64,000 bases of DNA. Source: DATHZQ01 sp963823505 (GTDB taxonomy: Bacteria; Actinomycetota; Acidimicrobiia; Spongiisociales; UBA5794). A program made the translations under genes and the position numbers. Within the stretch, counting starts at the first letter, position 1, and every line of letters starts with the position of its first letter. The stretch is taken from assembly GCA_963823505.1 (NCBI GenBank), contig CAWGLY010000005.1:124001-188000 (forward strand). Direction: 5' to 3'. The notes under the pieces were generated by a model. That model made no database searches, was not told where the DNA came from, and saw only the letters and a program-made list of their open reading frames with translations. Below are positions 50,698 through 59,802 of this stretch, in pieces.

Positions 50698-51584
50698 TGG
50701 CCGACCGCCTCCCGGAACACCTGGCTGAGCGTTGGGGGTGCAAAGGCAAACTCGCGCACCCTGCTGTTGGCGCCCAGCGCCTGGAGGAGCTCTGCCGGGT
50801 TGGTCGACGCAGGCACGCGGACCCGTGCCCGATCGCCCTCGCCACTCACGACCGCCACGCCATCGAGCGACGTGTACCACGCTTGATCCGCTCCGTCGAT
50901 GAGGAGGTCGACGTACCGGTACGGCGATCGGGAGCGCAGCTCGACCACCGGCCCTGACAGCACGATGGATCCCTTGTTGATGACCACGACCGACTCGCAC
51001 AAGTCTTCGACGAGGTCGAGCTGGTGGCTGGAGAACACCACAGCCGTGCCCGTCGCCGCACGGTCGGCGAGGATGTCGGCCATCGCATGGACTCCCAGCG
51101 GGTCGAGGCCCGAGAACGGCTCGTCAAGCACCAGGAGCTCCGGTTCGTGCACCAGAGCGGCCGCCAGTTGGACTCGCTGCTGATTGCCGTGGGAGAGGTC
51201 TTCGAGACGATCGCCCGCACGCTCGGCCAAGCCCAACGTGTCGAGCCATTGCTTCGCGGAGTCGGCGGCAGCTTTGGACGTCATCCCGTGCAGCTGGCCG
51301 AAGTACGCCAACTGGCTACCGATGCGCATCCGCGGGTAGAGCCCGCGCTGTTCCGGCATGTAGCCGAATCGTTTCCGGGTTTCCTGGCCGATGGCCTCGC
51401 CATCCCACGTCACCGCACCCGCGTCCGGCACGACGAGCCCGAATACCGAACGCATCGCCGTGGTCTTGCCTGCGCCGTTCGGACCGAGGAAACCGAGCAA
51501 CGATCCCCTGGGCACATCGAACGAGCACCAGTCGAGCGCGACGACATCGCCGTAGCGCTTGGTGAGACCTTCGAGTCGAAGCAT
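50694..51584 (-). CDS. ABC transporter ATPase (NatA-like)
   Basis: The 296-residue ATPase has Walker A FLGPNGAGKTT, Q-loop YMPEQRGLYPRM, signature LSHGNQQRV (variant of LSGGQ), Walker B LLVLDEPFSGLDP and H-loop VVFSSHQLDLVEDLC. All catalytic residues are present. The YMPEQRGLY Q-loop is typical of the NatA/YhaQ group. It drives the permease encoded directly downstream. The C-terminal ~80 residues form an extra domain. Confidence 0.95.
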   Translation of the reverse strand: MLRLEGLTKRYGDVVALDWCSFDVPRGSLLGFLGPNGAGKTTAMRSVFGLVVPDAGAVTWDGEAIGQETRKRFGYMPEQRGLYPRMRIGSQLAYFGQLHGMTSKAAADSAKQWLDTLGLAERAGDRLEDLSHGNQQRVQLAAALVHEPELLVLDEPFSGLDPLGVHAMADILADRAATGTAVVFSSHQLDLVEDLCESVVVINKGSIVLSGPVVELRSRSPYRYVDLLIDGADQAWYTSLDGVAVVSGEGDRARVRVPASTNPAELLQALGANSRVREFAFAPPTLSQVFREAVGQ

Positions 51585-51649
51585 GGCGGCAGATCATATT
51601 GCGCACGCGACGGGTGCGAGCCGGGCGGAGGGTGGGTACCGTTGCGCCG

Positions 51650-52741
51650 ATGCGTACCACCGTGGTTCAACTCGCCGACGGCGGAGGTCACCGGGTCACA
51701 CTCGGTATCGACGGGGACGGCCGGTGGGCACGACCCGACCCCGGTTGGCCCGCTGCCGATGTAGGGGATGGCTATGCGTTGGCCGGCTTGGTGGACGCCC
51801 ACGCCCACCTGACGGCCACGCGGGCGGCGGAGATGGACGGCTCACTCGACGGCTCGTTGGGGGAGCGCATCGCCCGCAATGCCCGGATGCAGCTCGCCGC
51901 CGGAGTGCTCCTCGTTGTCGACAAAGGCACCCACAACGTCTCGAGCGTCGCCATGACGCTGGACCTCGCAGAGGCGGCTCGGCCTGCCGCTCAGCTCGCC
52001 GGACGGTTCCTCACCACCGGGTCCGGGTACTACCGCGGCTACGCGATCGAGGTAGAGCCCGCCGCATTGGAGGAGTCGGTGCCCGAGTCGGTCCCTGTGG
52101 GGGCCACATGGGTGAAGGTCATCGGCGATTGGCCCCGCCGTGGCGTCGGTCCGGTCCCCAACTTCGACGAGGCCACGCTGCGGAGCGCCGTCGATGCGTC
52201 CCACCGTGACGGCCGCAAGGTCGCCATTCACACTGCGGCGCCTGCCACCGCCGATATGGCGGTGCGGGCCGGAGTCGATTCGATCGAGCACGGTCTGTTC
52301 CTGAGCGAGGACGGCCTCGCCCGCCTGGGAGCCCGCGGCGGGGCGTGGGTCCCGACGGTGGCCGCGATGGAGATGCTCGTGGAGAGCCTCGGCGCCGAGT
52401 CGTCGGGGGGCCGGCTCATCGGGGAAGGACTCGACAACGTACGATCGTTGCTGCCGCATGCGGTGGCCGCGGGAGTCACGGTGATGGGGGGCACCGACCT
52501 TGCGCTCGCCCACGGCGAGGTAGCCGTCGAGGCGAGCAAGCTGCTGGACTACGGGATGACCGAACCGGACGCGGTCGCCGCCGTCACCTCGGCGCCCCGG
52601 GCCTCCCTTGCCGAGCCGGGCTTCACGCTTGGGGGAACCGCCGACTTCATCATCGTCGATCAACCGGATTCCGTTGCTGCGCTCCGTCGCCCGCGTCTGG
52701 TGGTGCGCTGCGGCACCATCGTTGCCGACCAGAGGAGCTGA
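51650..52741 (+). CDS. Amidohydrolase-superfamily metal hydrolase
   Basis: The 363-residue enzyme has the amidohydrolase metal set: HAH in LVDAHAHLT, Lys in ATWVKVIGDWPR (probable bridging carbamylated lysine), His in AIHTAAP, His in SIEHGLFL and Asp in GGTDLALAH. The C-terminal EPGFTLGGTADFIIVD is the beta-sandwich closure of the family. The best fit is an imidazolonepropionase/prolidase-like member acting on a cyclic amide or peptide; the substrate cannot be named. ATG 51650 is chosen over upstream codons because the family starts here. Confidence 0.85.
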   Translation: MRTTVVQLADGGGHRVTLGIDGDGRWARPDPGWPAADVGDGYALAGLVDAHAHLTATRAAEMDGSLDGSLGERIARNARMQLAAGVLLVVDKGTHNVSSVAMTLDLAEAARPAAQLAGRFLTTGSGYYRGYAIEVEPAALEESVPESVPVGATWVKVIGDWPRRGVGPVPNFDEATLRSAVDASHRDGRKVAIHTAAPATADMAVRAGVDSIEHGLFLSEDGLARLGARGGAWVPTVAAMEMLVESLGAESSGGRLIGEGLDNVRSLLPHAVAAGVTVMGGTDLALAHGEVAVEASKLLDYGMTEPDAVAAVTSAPRASLAEPGFTLGGTADFIIVDQPDSVAALRRPRLVVRCGTIVADQRS

Positions 52742-52749
52742 GTGCTCCT

Positions 52750-53943
52750 TCAGGACGCGAGCTCCTTTTCGAGCGGCGTCCGGAAACGCGGCGTCAGTCG
52801 CACGTCCCTCAGCCATGTGCCGATGCGGTGCGCTGCTGTATCCAGGCGCTGCTCTGCATCCGCCCCCACGTCTTCGAGCAACCTCACCACGACTTCCCCG
52901 TTCTCTCGTTGGGACCAGCCGCCAACCACCCGGCCGTCGAGCCACGCCGTCGGTCCCGCATTCCCGTTGCGGTCGAAGAGCGCCGCCTTGTGGGGCCCGA
53001 CGTACCAGTCCCGCTCCTTCCATCCCATCGTGGTCGGATCGAGTGAGGGCAGCAGCGCAACCCATGGTTCGGGACGATCATCCCGATCGGCGTGGTCCTC
53101 GGGCAGCACGTACCCAATCCCAGAGTCGAGTTCGACTTCCACCGCACCGACGCGTCCGAGGACGTTGCGGGTCTGCCGAATCCCCCACCCTGTCCACCAC
53201 TTGAGATCCGTCTCGGTGCCTGGGCCGAATGCTGCGAGCCAGCGTCGCGCCAGGTCGTTCTCGGCTTCCTCGGTGGGGATGGCCGCCAACCCCCCTTTGA
53301 TCCAGGTCTCGGTCGGGGTCCACCTGTACTGGCTCGACAACCACGTTCCGAGCGGTCTGCCGCGCACGATGCTGCCTTCGGTCGCCATCAGGAAGAGCAC
53401 CCGCGTCGAGATCCCGACCTGGCCGCCCCACTTCTTGCCTTCGCCGAAGACGAGCGTCTCTCGCAGCTCTGGGATGGTTTCCCTGAGCTCGGTGGCTGTG
53501 GCTTCGCCGCGAGCATGGAGTGCGTCGAGGGTCATGGCCACGACCCGGTCAACCCACGCTGCACCGTCCGTGGCAATGTGTTGTTCCTCGATCATGCTGA
53601 TGAGCCGCCGCCGTTCTGAAGGTGCAAGCGCTCGCGTGCAGGCTGCGTCGATGGTCGCCCCGACGTCGTGGGGTACGACGAACATCGTGCGGCGCATTCC
53701 CAGGATGCGAAGGAGCGTACGCCGGTCATACAGCGCATCGCCGAGGTCTTCTGGCTCGATCTCGGCGACTCGGGCGTAAGCCGCCAGGTAGACGGAGGCA
53801 GGATCGGTCGCATGCAGGCCGACGAGGCCGCCTGCGGCCTCCTCGACCGTCTCGGCAGGGCTCGTCAGGAAGTGCCGCCTGGCGAGACGAGACCTGCGTT
53901 CTTCTGTGGCAACGCTCCGCACGCCGGGCAATCTAGAAGGCAC
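52750..53943 (-). CDS. Winged-helix protein of the AlkZ/YcaQ (PF06224) family
   Basis: The 397-residue protein is made of winged-helix units and matches the YcaQ/AlkZ family of DNA glycosylases that unhook interstrand crosslinks. Family regions are VGLHATDPASVYLAAYARV, DRRTLLRILGMRRTMFVVP, GRPLGTWLSSQYRWTPTETW and the C-terminal AAWLDGRVVGGWSQR-like segment. The residues normally read as the catalytic QxQ or QxD are HAT here, so glycosylase activity is uncertain. Start GTG 53943; GTG 53922 is also possible. It converges on the amidohydrolase gene. Confidence 0.82.
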   Translation of the reverse strand: MPSRLPGVRSVATEERRSRLARRHFLTSPAETVEEAAGGLVGLHATDPASVYLAAYARVAEIEPEDLGDALYDRRTLLRILGMRRTMFVVPHDVGATIDAACTRALAPSERRRLISMIEEQHIATDGAAWVDRVVAMTLDALHARGEATATELRETIPELRETLVFGEGKKWGGQVGISTRVLFLMATEGSIVRGRPLGTWLSSQYRWTPTETWIKGGLAAIPTEEAENDLARRWLAAFGPGTETDLKWWTGWGIRQTRNVLGRVGAVEVELDSGIGYVLPEDHADRDDRPEPWVALLPSLDPTTMGWKERDWYVGPHKAALFDRNGNAGPTAWLDGRVVGGWSQRENGEVVVRLLEDVGADAEQRLDTAAHRIGTWLRDVRLTPRFRTPLEKELAS

Positions 53944-53970
53944 AGCGGAAGCGGACCACGGCCGGCGCAG

Positions 53971-55374
53971 TCAGAGGCCGTACTCCTCGAGGAGACGCAA
54001 CCACACCTCGCTCAGCGTGGGGAATGCGGGTATGGCGTGCCAGAGCTGGTCCAAGGTCACCTCGGCGACGATGGCGATGGTGGCCGCATGCAGCAGCTCG
54101 CCCGCCTCGGGGCCGACGAAGGTGGCACCGACGATCACCCTGCGGTCCTGGTCGACGACCAGTCGGCACGTCCCTCGGTATCCGCGGCCCCGAGCTGCAG
54201 CAGCAGCAACGTGGCCGATGTTGTAGTCGACGGTGCGGATCGAGAGGCCTTTGGCGTGCGCCTGTGCTTCCGTGAGACCGACGGCGGCGACGTTGGGGTC
54301 GGTGAAGACGACTCGAGGTATGGCCACCCTGTCGCCGTAGGCCTCGGTGTTGGCGGTATGACCCGCGATGTGGTCGCCTGCGATACGGGCCTGGTACTTG
54401 CCGGCATGTGTCAGCAGTGCCCTGCCGTTCACGTCGCCGACCGCATACAGCCAGTCGCCGGTCACACCGACCACTCGCATCGAGTCGTCGACCTCTACGT
54501 AGCTACCCGGCTCGACACCCACGGAATCGAGGCCCACGTCGCCCGTGAGCGGGCGGCGACCGACCGCGACCAGGATCTCGTCCCCGACAACTTGGCCGCC
54601 TCCCTCCAGTTCGGCCGTGACCGGACCGGCTGTTCCATCCCGTCGTGCGCCGACCATGCGAGCACCTGTGACGATCTTGATGCCGATGCGCTCGAAGGAC
54701 TGGGCCAGCTCTGCGCCGACAAACGGCTCCTCGCGGGGAAGCAGGTGGTCCATGGCTTCGATCACGGTCACCTCGGAGCTGCCGAGTGTCCTGAAGGCTT
54801 GCGCCATCTCCACGCCGACGACGCCGCCGCCGAGGACGATGAGCCGTCGCGGGACTTCCTTGGCCGTCGTGATGTCCCGGTTGTCCCAAGGACCGACCAT
54901 CGCCAGTCCCGCGATGGGGGGCATCGCGGCGGCGGTGCCGGTGGCGAGCACCACGGCCCGCTGCGCTTCGTATCCGGTGACCACGCCATCACTCGCGGTG
55001 ACACTCACCAGCCGATCACCGGAGATGCGGCCGTGGCCGCGGATGACGTCGAGTCCCGCACCCTCGGCCCACTCGACTTGACCGGCATCGTCCCAGTTGG
55101 ACGAGAGCGCATTGCGTCGCTCCAGTGCCTCGGCCACGTCGATCTCGCCGGTGACTGCGCCCGCAGCGCCTGGGGTTCTGCGTGCCGTGGCGAGAACCTC
55201 ACCAGGGCGGAGGAGCGCTTTGGAAGGCATGCAGGCCCAGTACGAGCACTCTCCGCCGAGGAGCTCGCGCTCGACGATGGCGACGGCCATGCCCGTGCGA
55301 GCGGCGCGGTCGGCGGCGTTCTCGCCTGCGGGACCACCGCCGATGACGATCACGTCGTAGTCACGGTTCACCAT
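53971..55374 (-). CDS. Pyridine nucleotide-disulfide oxidoreductase (dihydrolipoamide dehydrogenase-like)
   Basis: The 467-residue FAD enzyme has IGGGPAGENAAD at the start and the redox disulfide in GGECSYWACMPSKALLRP. A second nucleotide motif is VLGGGVVGVEMAQAF, followed by YAVGDVNGRALLTHAGKYQARI. At the dimer interface the C-terminal active-site loop is WHAIPAFPTLSEVWLRL, with the catalytic His-Glu pair of disulfide reductases. It resembles dihydrolipoamide dehydrogenase, mercuric reductase and mycothione reductase; context does not decide. ATG 55374 has AAGGAG 6 nt upstream. No lipoyl-complex genes are next to it. Confidence 0.92.
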   Translation of the reverse strand: MVNRDYDVIVIGGGPAGENAADRAARTGMAVAIVERELLGGECSYWACMPSKALLRPGEVLATARRTPGAAGAVTGEIDVAEALERRNALSSNWDDAGQVEWAEGAGLDVIRGHGRISGDRLVSVTASDGVVTGYEAQRAVVLATGTAAAMPPIAGLAMVGPWDNRDITTAKEVPRRLIVLGGGVVGVEMAQAFRTLGSSEVTVIEAMDHLLPREEPFVGAELAQSFERIGIKIVTGARMVGARRDGTAGPVTAELEGGGQVVGDEILVAVGRRPLTGDVGLDSVGVEPGSYVEVDDSMRVVGVTGDWLYAVGDVNGRALLTHAGKYQARIAGDHIAGHTANTEAYGDRVAIPRVVFTDPNVAAVGLTEAQAHAKGLSIRTVDYNIGHVAAAAARGRGYRGTCRLVVDQDRRVIVGATFVGPEAGELLHAATIAIVAEVTLDQLWHAIPAFPTLSEVWLRLLEEYGL

Positions 55375-55463
55375 GGCTGGCTCCTTCAACGTTGGGCTCG
55401 GTGGGGTTGACGGTCCGCTGGCCTGCCGTGCCGCTCCGTCCCGATGCGGAGCAAAACGGCGGC

Positions 55464-56081
55464 TCAGCTCGATTCATTCCCCGCGACGGGCGGCGTCCAC
55501 GTCTCGCGGTGCACCACCTCATGGAGAGGGCGACGGCCCCGCTGCAGTGAACCCGAACGTCGATCTGGGGCCGGATGCCCAATGGTCACGACCCCGATGG
55601 CCCGCATGTCGTCGGGCAGCCGGAGAAACCGTTCGAGTTCCGGCATGGCGTGTGATCCGAGAAAGCCGGCGGCCAGGCCTTCGTCGACTGCTGCGAGCAG
55701 GACCAGCATCATTGCGGCGCCGGCGTCCACCCACCAGTACGGTACCGGCCACTCCATCTTTGCCCGATCGGGGCTCTTGTCCGGCTCGCCGTACCGGCTC
55801 CGGTAGATCTCCTCGCTGACGCACACCACGACGTGGACCGGAGCCTTGGAGATCCAGGGATCGAATCCCTTGGCGACGTACGCCGCTTCGCCCGCCAACT
55901 CGGCGATACGGTGCCTTCGTCCCGGGTCGGTCACCACGACGAAGGCCTGGCCCTGGCTGAACCCTGCTGACGGAGCTCGCCGGGCGAGGTCCAAGATGCG
56001 TTCGAGTGCCGCAGGGTCGACGGCAACGTCCGTGTAGTTGCGCACCATGCGCCTGCGGCGCACGGCATCCGAGAGCTCCAT
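55464..56081 (-). CDS. Nitroreductase-family FMN protein
   Basis: The 205-residue protein has the nitroreductase fold with VRRRRMVRNYTDVAVDP (flavin-phosphate arginines), APSAGFSQGQAFVVVTDP and GAAMMLVLLAAVDEGLAAGFLG. It binds FMN and reduces nitro, quinone or enone groups with NAD(P)H; natural substrates of such proteins are rarely known. ATG 56081 overlaps the PntB stop by one base (TGATG), so it is the last gene of the transhydrogenase operon and could use the NADPH it supplies. Confidence 0.9.
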   Translation of the reverse strand: MELSDAVRRRRMVRNYTDVAVDPAALERILDLARRAPSAGFSQGQAFVVVTDPGRRHRIAELAGEAAYVAKGFDPWISKAPVHVVVCVSEEIYRSRYGEPDKSPDRAKMEWPVPYWWVDAGAAMMLVLLAAVDEGLAAGFLGSHAMPELERFLRLPDDMRAIGVVTIGHPAPDRRSGSLQRGRRPLHEVVHRETWTPPVAGNESS

Positions 56082-57436
56082 CAGACGTCGCTCAGCGCGG
56101 CGAGGACCGACTCGAGCGCGGCTTTGCCGTCGGCAAACAGCATCATGGTGTTGTCCTCGTAGAAGAGCGGGTTGTCGATGCCGGCAAAACCGGGGGAGAG
56201 CGATCGTTTCACGACAACAACGGTTGCGGCCTTGTCGACGTCGAGGATCGGCATGCCGTAGATGGGGCTGGTGGAGTCGTCACGAGCCGAAGGGTTCACG
56301 ACATCGTTGGCGCCGACGATCAACACCACGTCGGTTTGGGGGAACTTCGGGTTGGACTGGTCCAAGTCGAACAGCTGGTCGTAGGGGACATCGGCCTCGG
56401 CGAGGAGGACGTTCATGTGTCCGGGCATGCGGCCGGCTACGGGGTGAATCGCATACCCCACCTCGATGTCGCGAGCCTCGAGCGCATTGGCGAGGTCGCG
56501 GACGGCGTGCTGCGCCTGCGCAACGGCGAGCCCGTAGCCGGGAACGACGACCACCCGCTGCGCGTAGGCGAGGGCGATGGCGACATCGTCCGGTGTAGCC
56601 CGGTTCACCGGCTTGTCGCTCATCTCGCCACCGCCGGTGCCGCCGCCGAAGCGGGAGAAGAGGACGTTGGCAATCGACCGATTCATCGCCTCGGCCATCT
56701 GCAGCGTCAGGATGAGGCCTGCTGCTCCGACGAGGGCCCCGCCGATGATCAGGGCGGAGTTGCCGATCACGAACCCGGCCATCGAAGCCGCAACGCCGGA
56801 CAACGAGTTGAGGAGGGAGATGACGACCGGCATGTCGGCCCCGCCGATCGGGAGGACGGCCAGGACCCCGAGCACGCCTGCGGCGACCACCACCAGCCAG
56901 TAGGGCAGCAAGGCCTCGCCGGTGAGTGCCCACGCCCCAAGACCGACGATGCCGGCGGCGATGGCGGCGTTCACCACATGCCCGCCTGGCAACGCGACCG
57001 GTCTACCGGTGATGATCCCCTGCAGCTTCCCAAACGCAATGAAGCTGCCGGTGAAGGTGATCGTGCCGATGGCGATCGACAACAGCACCGTGACGTCGGT
57101 CTCCGCCGGGAGTGCGGCCCCCACCCTGTCGATCTCGGCGAGGGCGACCAGCGTCGACGCAATGCCGCCGAAGCCGTTGAACGCCGCGACCAGCTGTGGC
57201 ATGGCGGTCATGGCAACCCGCAGCGCGAGCAACGCCCCGACCACGGTTCCGGTGACGAGCCCCGCGATGATCGTCCACCAGGACACGACATCGGTATCGA
57301 CGAGCGTCACGACGATGGCCAGGAGCATGCCCGCAGCAGCAAGAGTGTTGCCGCGCCGTGCGGTGCGGGGCGATGAGAGCTGCTTCAGACCGAGGATGAA
57401 GAGCACCGCGGCGCCCAAGTAGAGAAGCTCGGTCAT
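56081..57436 (-). CDS. pntB: NAD(P) transhydrogenase subunit beta
   Basis: The 451-residue PntB has about nine membrane helices and a C-terminal NADP(H)-binding domain (about 275-450; VVVPGYGLAVAQAQHAVRDLANALE, HPVAGRMPGHMNVLLAEADVPY and GANDVVNPSARDD). It couples proton flow across the membrane to hydride transfer from NADH to NADP+. It follows the two alpha-subunit genes by short overlaps, completing the three-gene form of the enzyme. Confidence 0.96.
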   Translation of the reverse strand: MTELLYLGAAVLFILGLKQLSSPRTARRGNTLAAAGMLLAIVVTLVDTDVVSWWTIIAGLVTGTVVGALLALRVAMTAMPQLVAAFNGFGGIASTLVALAEIDRVGAALPAETDVTVLLSIAIGTITFTGSFIAFGKLQGIITGRPVALPGGHVVNAAIAAGIVGLGAWALTGEALLPYWLVVVAAGVLGVLAVLPIGGADMPVVISLLNSLSGVAASMAGFVIGNSALIIGGALVGAAGLILTLQMAEAMNRSIANVLFSRFGGGTGGGEMSDKPVNRATPDDVAIALAYAQRVVVVPGYGLAVAQAQHAVRDLANALEARDIEVGYAIHPVAGRMPGHMNVLLAEADVPYDQLFDLDQSNPKFPQTDVVLIVGANDVVNPSARDDSTSPIYGMPILDVDKAATVVVVKRSLSPGFAGIDNPLFYEDNTMMLFADGKAALESVLAALSDV

Positions 57437-57732
57437 GGCGCCTTCCGCTCCGGCTTCTTCTTGAACATCTCGAGCATGCGGTCGGTGACGAGGAACCCGC
57501 CGACCACGTTGATCGTCGCGGTCGTCACGGCCAGATATCCGAGGATCGCGGCGAGGGTGCCTTCACCAAGACCCGCCGCGATGATGGCGCCGACGACGGT
57601 GATGCCCGAGATGGCATTCGCCCCGGACATGAGCGGGGTGTGCAGCGTGGGTGGCACCTTGGAGATGACCTCGAGCCCGACGAAGGCGGCGAGGACGAAC
57701 ACGACGATCCCGCTGATGAACAGCTCGCTCAC
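57433..57732 (-). CDS. pntAB: NAD(P) transhydrogenase subunit alpha, membrane part
   Basis: The 99-residue protein is the separate membrane piece of PntA. It has about three helices and the motifs VFVLAAFVGLEVISKVPPTLHTPLMSGANAISG, which matches the membrane anchor of alpha subunits. The stop and next start overlap by 4 bp (ATGA) on the pntB side, and its start overlaps the alpha-1 stop likewise. Splitting PntA into catalytic and membrane parts is common in Actinobacteria and some proteobacteria. Confidence 0.95.
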   Translation of the reverse strand: MSELFISGIVVFVLAAFVGLEVISKVPPTLHTPLMSGANAISGITVVGAIIAAGLGEGTLAAILGYLAVTTATINVVGGFLVTDRMLEMFKKKPERKAP

Positions 57733-58856
57733 GAGGCAGCGCCTTCCATGAGCGCCTTCGTCCGCGGATGGTGGACGGCCCCATCGACCGTGATGGTTGC
57801 ACCACCGATGATCTCGTCTTCGAGGTCGACGGTGACACCTCCCGTCGCTTCGTCTCGCGCCCGCTGGAGGAGCGCCAGCAGGTTGCGGGCGTACATGCGG
57901 CTGGCGTCGGCGGCGAACATCGAGGCCAGGTTGGTGGGCCCGTGGATCGCGACGCCGCCGATCTCGACCACTTCGTCCGGCAGGCTCAGAGCGACGTTGC
58001 CGCCTGTGGCTGCGGCCATGTCGACGATCACCGATCCCGGGTGCATCGAGCGCACCATGTCTTCGGTCACGAGCAGGGGTGCCGGCCTGCCGGGGATCTG
58101 GGCGGTGGTGACGATCAGGTCCGACGCTGCGACGTGAGGGGCGAGTGCAGCGTGCTGCTGGGCTTGGGCGTCCTCGGCGACCTCCTTCGCATAGCCACCC
58201 TCGTCGGCCTCGGTGGTGATTGCCTCGACGAACTTCGCCCCAAGACTCTCCACTTGCTCACGGGTCTCGGTGCGGATGTCGTAGGCGTGGACCACGGCAC
58301 CGAGTCGCTTGGCGGTGGCAATCGCCTGGAGACCGGCGACCCCAACACCCAGGATGAGTGCCCGGGACGGTGGAATGGTGCCTGCGGCGGTGACCATCAT
58401 CGGCAGCAGCTTGGGGGTCCCGGTCGCACCGACGAGCACGGCGGCGTATCCGGCGATGTTGGCCTGGGAGGACAGTGCGTCCATGCTCTGCGCCAGCGTT
58501 GTCCGGGGAATGGCCTCGACGGCGATGGCCGTGAGCCTTCGATCGAGGCACGCCTGAACCACGTCCGTCGCCACGAAAGGGTCGAGGAAACCGACCAGGG
58601 TGGTTCCGGCGTCGATGCGTTCGACCTCGTCCCGACTCGGTGGGCCGACGACGAGGACGAGGTCGGCATCGAAGGCGTTGTCCACGATCGTGGCGCCCGC
58701 CGCGACGTAGAGATCATCGGGGAACCCGGCGGCGACGCCTGCGCCCGCCTCGATCAGCACGTCCCAGCCCCATGCCACGTACGTCTTGACGACATCGGGC
58801 ACCGTGGCGACACGGTGTTCGCCGTTGCGGCGTTCTCTTGGGATGCCGATGCGCAT
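57729..58856 (-). CDS. pntAA: NAD(P) transhydrogenase subunit alpha, NAD-binding part
   Basis: The 375-residue soluble domain has the PNT/alanine-dehydrogenase fold: RIGIPRERRNGEHRVATVPD, AIPRTTLAQSMDALSSQANIAGYAAVL, a Rossmann motif ALILGVGVAGLQAIATAKRLGAVVHAYD and VTTAQIPGRPAPLLVTEDMV. It binds NAD(H). The catalytic RQD-loop is visible as ...SQAN... at about residue 128. ATG 58856 starts the operon pntAA-pntAB-pntB-nitroreductase; the ECF sigma gene is divergent 83 bp away. Confidence 0.95.
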   Translation of the reverse strand: MRIGIPRERRNGEHRVATVPDVVKTYVAWGWDVLIEAGAGVAAGFPDDLYVAAGATIVDNAFDADLVLVVGPPSRDEVERIDAGTTLVGFLDPFVATDVVQACLDRRLTAIAVEAIPRTTLAQSMDALSSQANIAGYAAVLVGATGTPKLLPMMVTAAGTIPPSRALILGVGVAGLQAIATAKRLGAVVHAYDIRTETREQVESLGAKFVEAITTEADEGGYAKEVAEDAQAQQHAALAPHVAASDLIVTTAQIPGRPAPLLVTEDMVRSMHPGSVIVDMAAATGGNVALSLPDEVVEIGGVAIHGPTNLASMFAADASRMYARNLLALLQRARDEATGGVTVDLEDEIIGGATITVDGAVHHPRTKALMEGAAS

Positions 58857-58939
58857 GTCGCGGGCACGCTACCAGGGGGAGGGGATGACTCGTCTCGCGC
58901 TGCGGTCGGCTACGTTTCTTGTGAACTCGTTGGGGTCTG

Positions 58940-59494
58940 ATGGGTCTGAGTGACATACCGAGGTGGGAGCACCTCCCGGACGTAGAACTCGTTGCGCTGT
59001 GCGGTAGCGACGTCCGTGCGTTTGGTGAGCTGGTCCGACGTCACCAGGACTTTGTCTACGGAGCAGCACTGCGTGTGGTGAGGGACCCCACGATCGCCGA
59101 GGATCTCGCCCAAGAGGCTTTTCTTCGGGCATACCGGGGTCTGCCCGACTTTCGCTACGACTCCCAACTTCGATCGTGGCTGTATCGCATCGTGACCAAT
59201 CTGGCGCTGAACGCGGTCACCAGAAAGCGGGAGTACGCCCATGACGGCGTCCCGCTGCAGAGCGCGGCGCCGAGTGCGGAGCACAGCGCGCACGACTCGC
59301 TGCTCGCCGACCACATGCACGCCGCCATCGCCGAGCTCCCTGAGGACCTCCGCCGCTGTCTCGTGCTCCGCGAGTACGAAGGCATGTCGTATCAGCAGAT
59401 CGCTGATGCGACCGGCCTGCCGCTCAATACGGTGCGGACCCGGATTCTGCGGGCGCGGCGTGCGCTGCGGTTGTCGATGGAGGCGTGGCGATGA
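58940..59494 (+). CDS. ECF-type RNA polymerase sigma factor
   Basis: The 184-residue sigma factor has region 2 (FGELVRRHQDFVYGAALRVVRDPTIAEDLAQEAFLRAYR in outline, about 27-65) and region 4 (LPEDLRRCLVLREYEGMSYQQIADATGLPLNTVRTRILRAR, about 130-170). It lacks region 3 and any C-terminal extension. ATG 58940 is divergent from pntAA. The stop overlaps the anti-sigma start by 4 bp (ATGA), so the pair is co-translated. The trigger is unknown. Confidence 0.95.
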   Translation: MGLSDIPRWEHLPDVELVALCGSDVRAFGELVRRHQDFVYGAALRVVRDPTIAEDLAQEAFLRAYRGLPDFRYDSQLRSWLYRIVTNLALNAVTRKREYAHDGVPLQSAAPSAEHSAHDSLLADHMHAAIAELPEDLRRCLVLREYEGMSYQQIADATGLPLNTVRTRILRARRALRLSMEAWR

Positions 59495-59760
59495 GGGACT
59501 GCGGCATCACCGACGACCGGCTCTTTGCGTTTGTCGACGGCGTCGAGGAGACTTTGGACGAGCACGTGGCGGCCTGCGACGAGTGCCAGGGGTTCCTCGC
59601 CGAGCTGTGGATCGGCGAAGCGCCGCGAGATCTCGCCGAGCCGGTTCTTCGCCAAATCCGCTTCGACGAGTTCCTGATCGCCGCGGCGCGTCTCGGTATG
59701 GACGTCGTCGCTGCTTTTGGCAAGGCCATCATCGAGTTGGGTCCCGGCTCAGATGAGTGA
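59491..59760 (+). CDS. Zinc-type anti-sigma factor
   Basis: The 89-residue protein has the ZAS zinc site HVAACDEC (His-xxx-Cys-xx-Cys near residue 30) and a short C-terminal amphipathic part (LGMDVVAAFGKAIIEL). It has no membrane helix, so it is probably a cytoplasmic anti-sigma factor that holds the ECF sigma factor and releases it on oxidation or zinc loss. Start ATG 59491 overlaps the sigma gene's TGA by 4 bp. Confidence 0.88.
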   Translation: MRDCGITDDRLFAFVDGVEETLDEHVAACDECQGFLAELWIGEAPRDLAEPVLRQIRFDEFLIAAARLGMDVVAAFGKAIIELGPGSDE

Positions 59761-59763
59761 CAA

Positions 59764-59780
59764 ACCGGCGTTCCGCCGGT
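59764..59780. terminator. Hairpin after the anti-sigma gene
   Basis: ACCGGCG (59764-59770) and CGCCGGT (59774-59780) form a perfect 7-bp stem with a TTC loop, 4 bp after the anti-sigma stop and 23 bp before the next start. It may terminate or attenuate reading into the channel-like gene. CCTGTT follows and is a weak U-rich tail. Confidence 0.6.
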
Positions 59781-59802
59781 CCTGTTGGGGTGCGGAGGTT
59801 GC

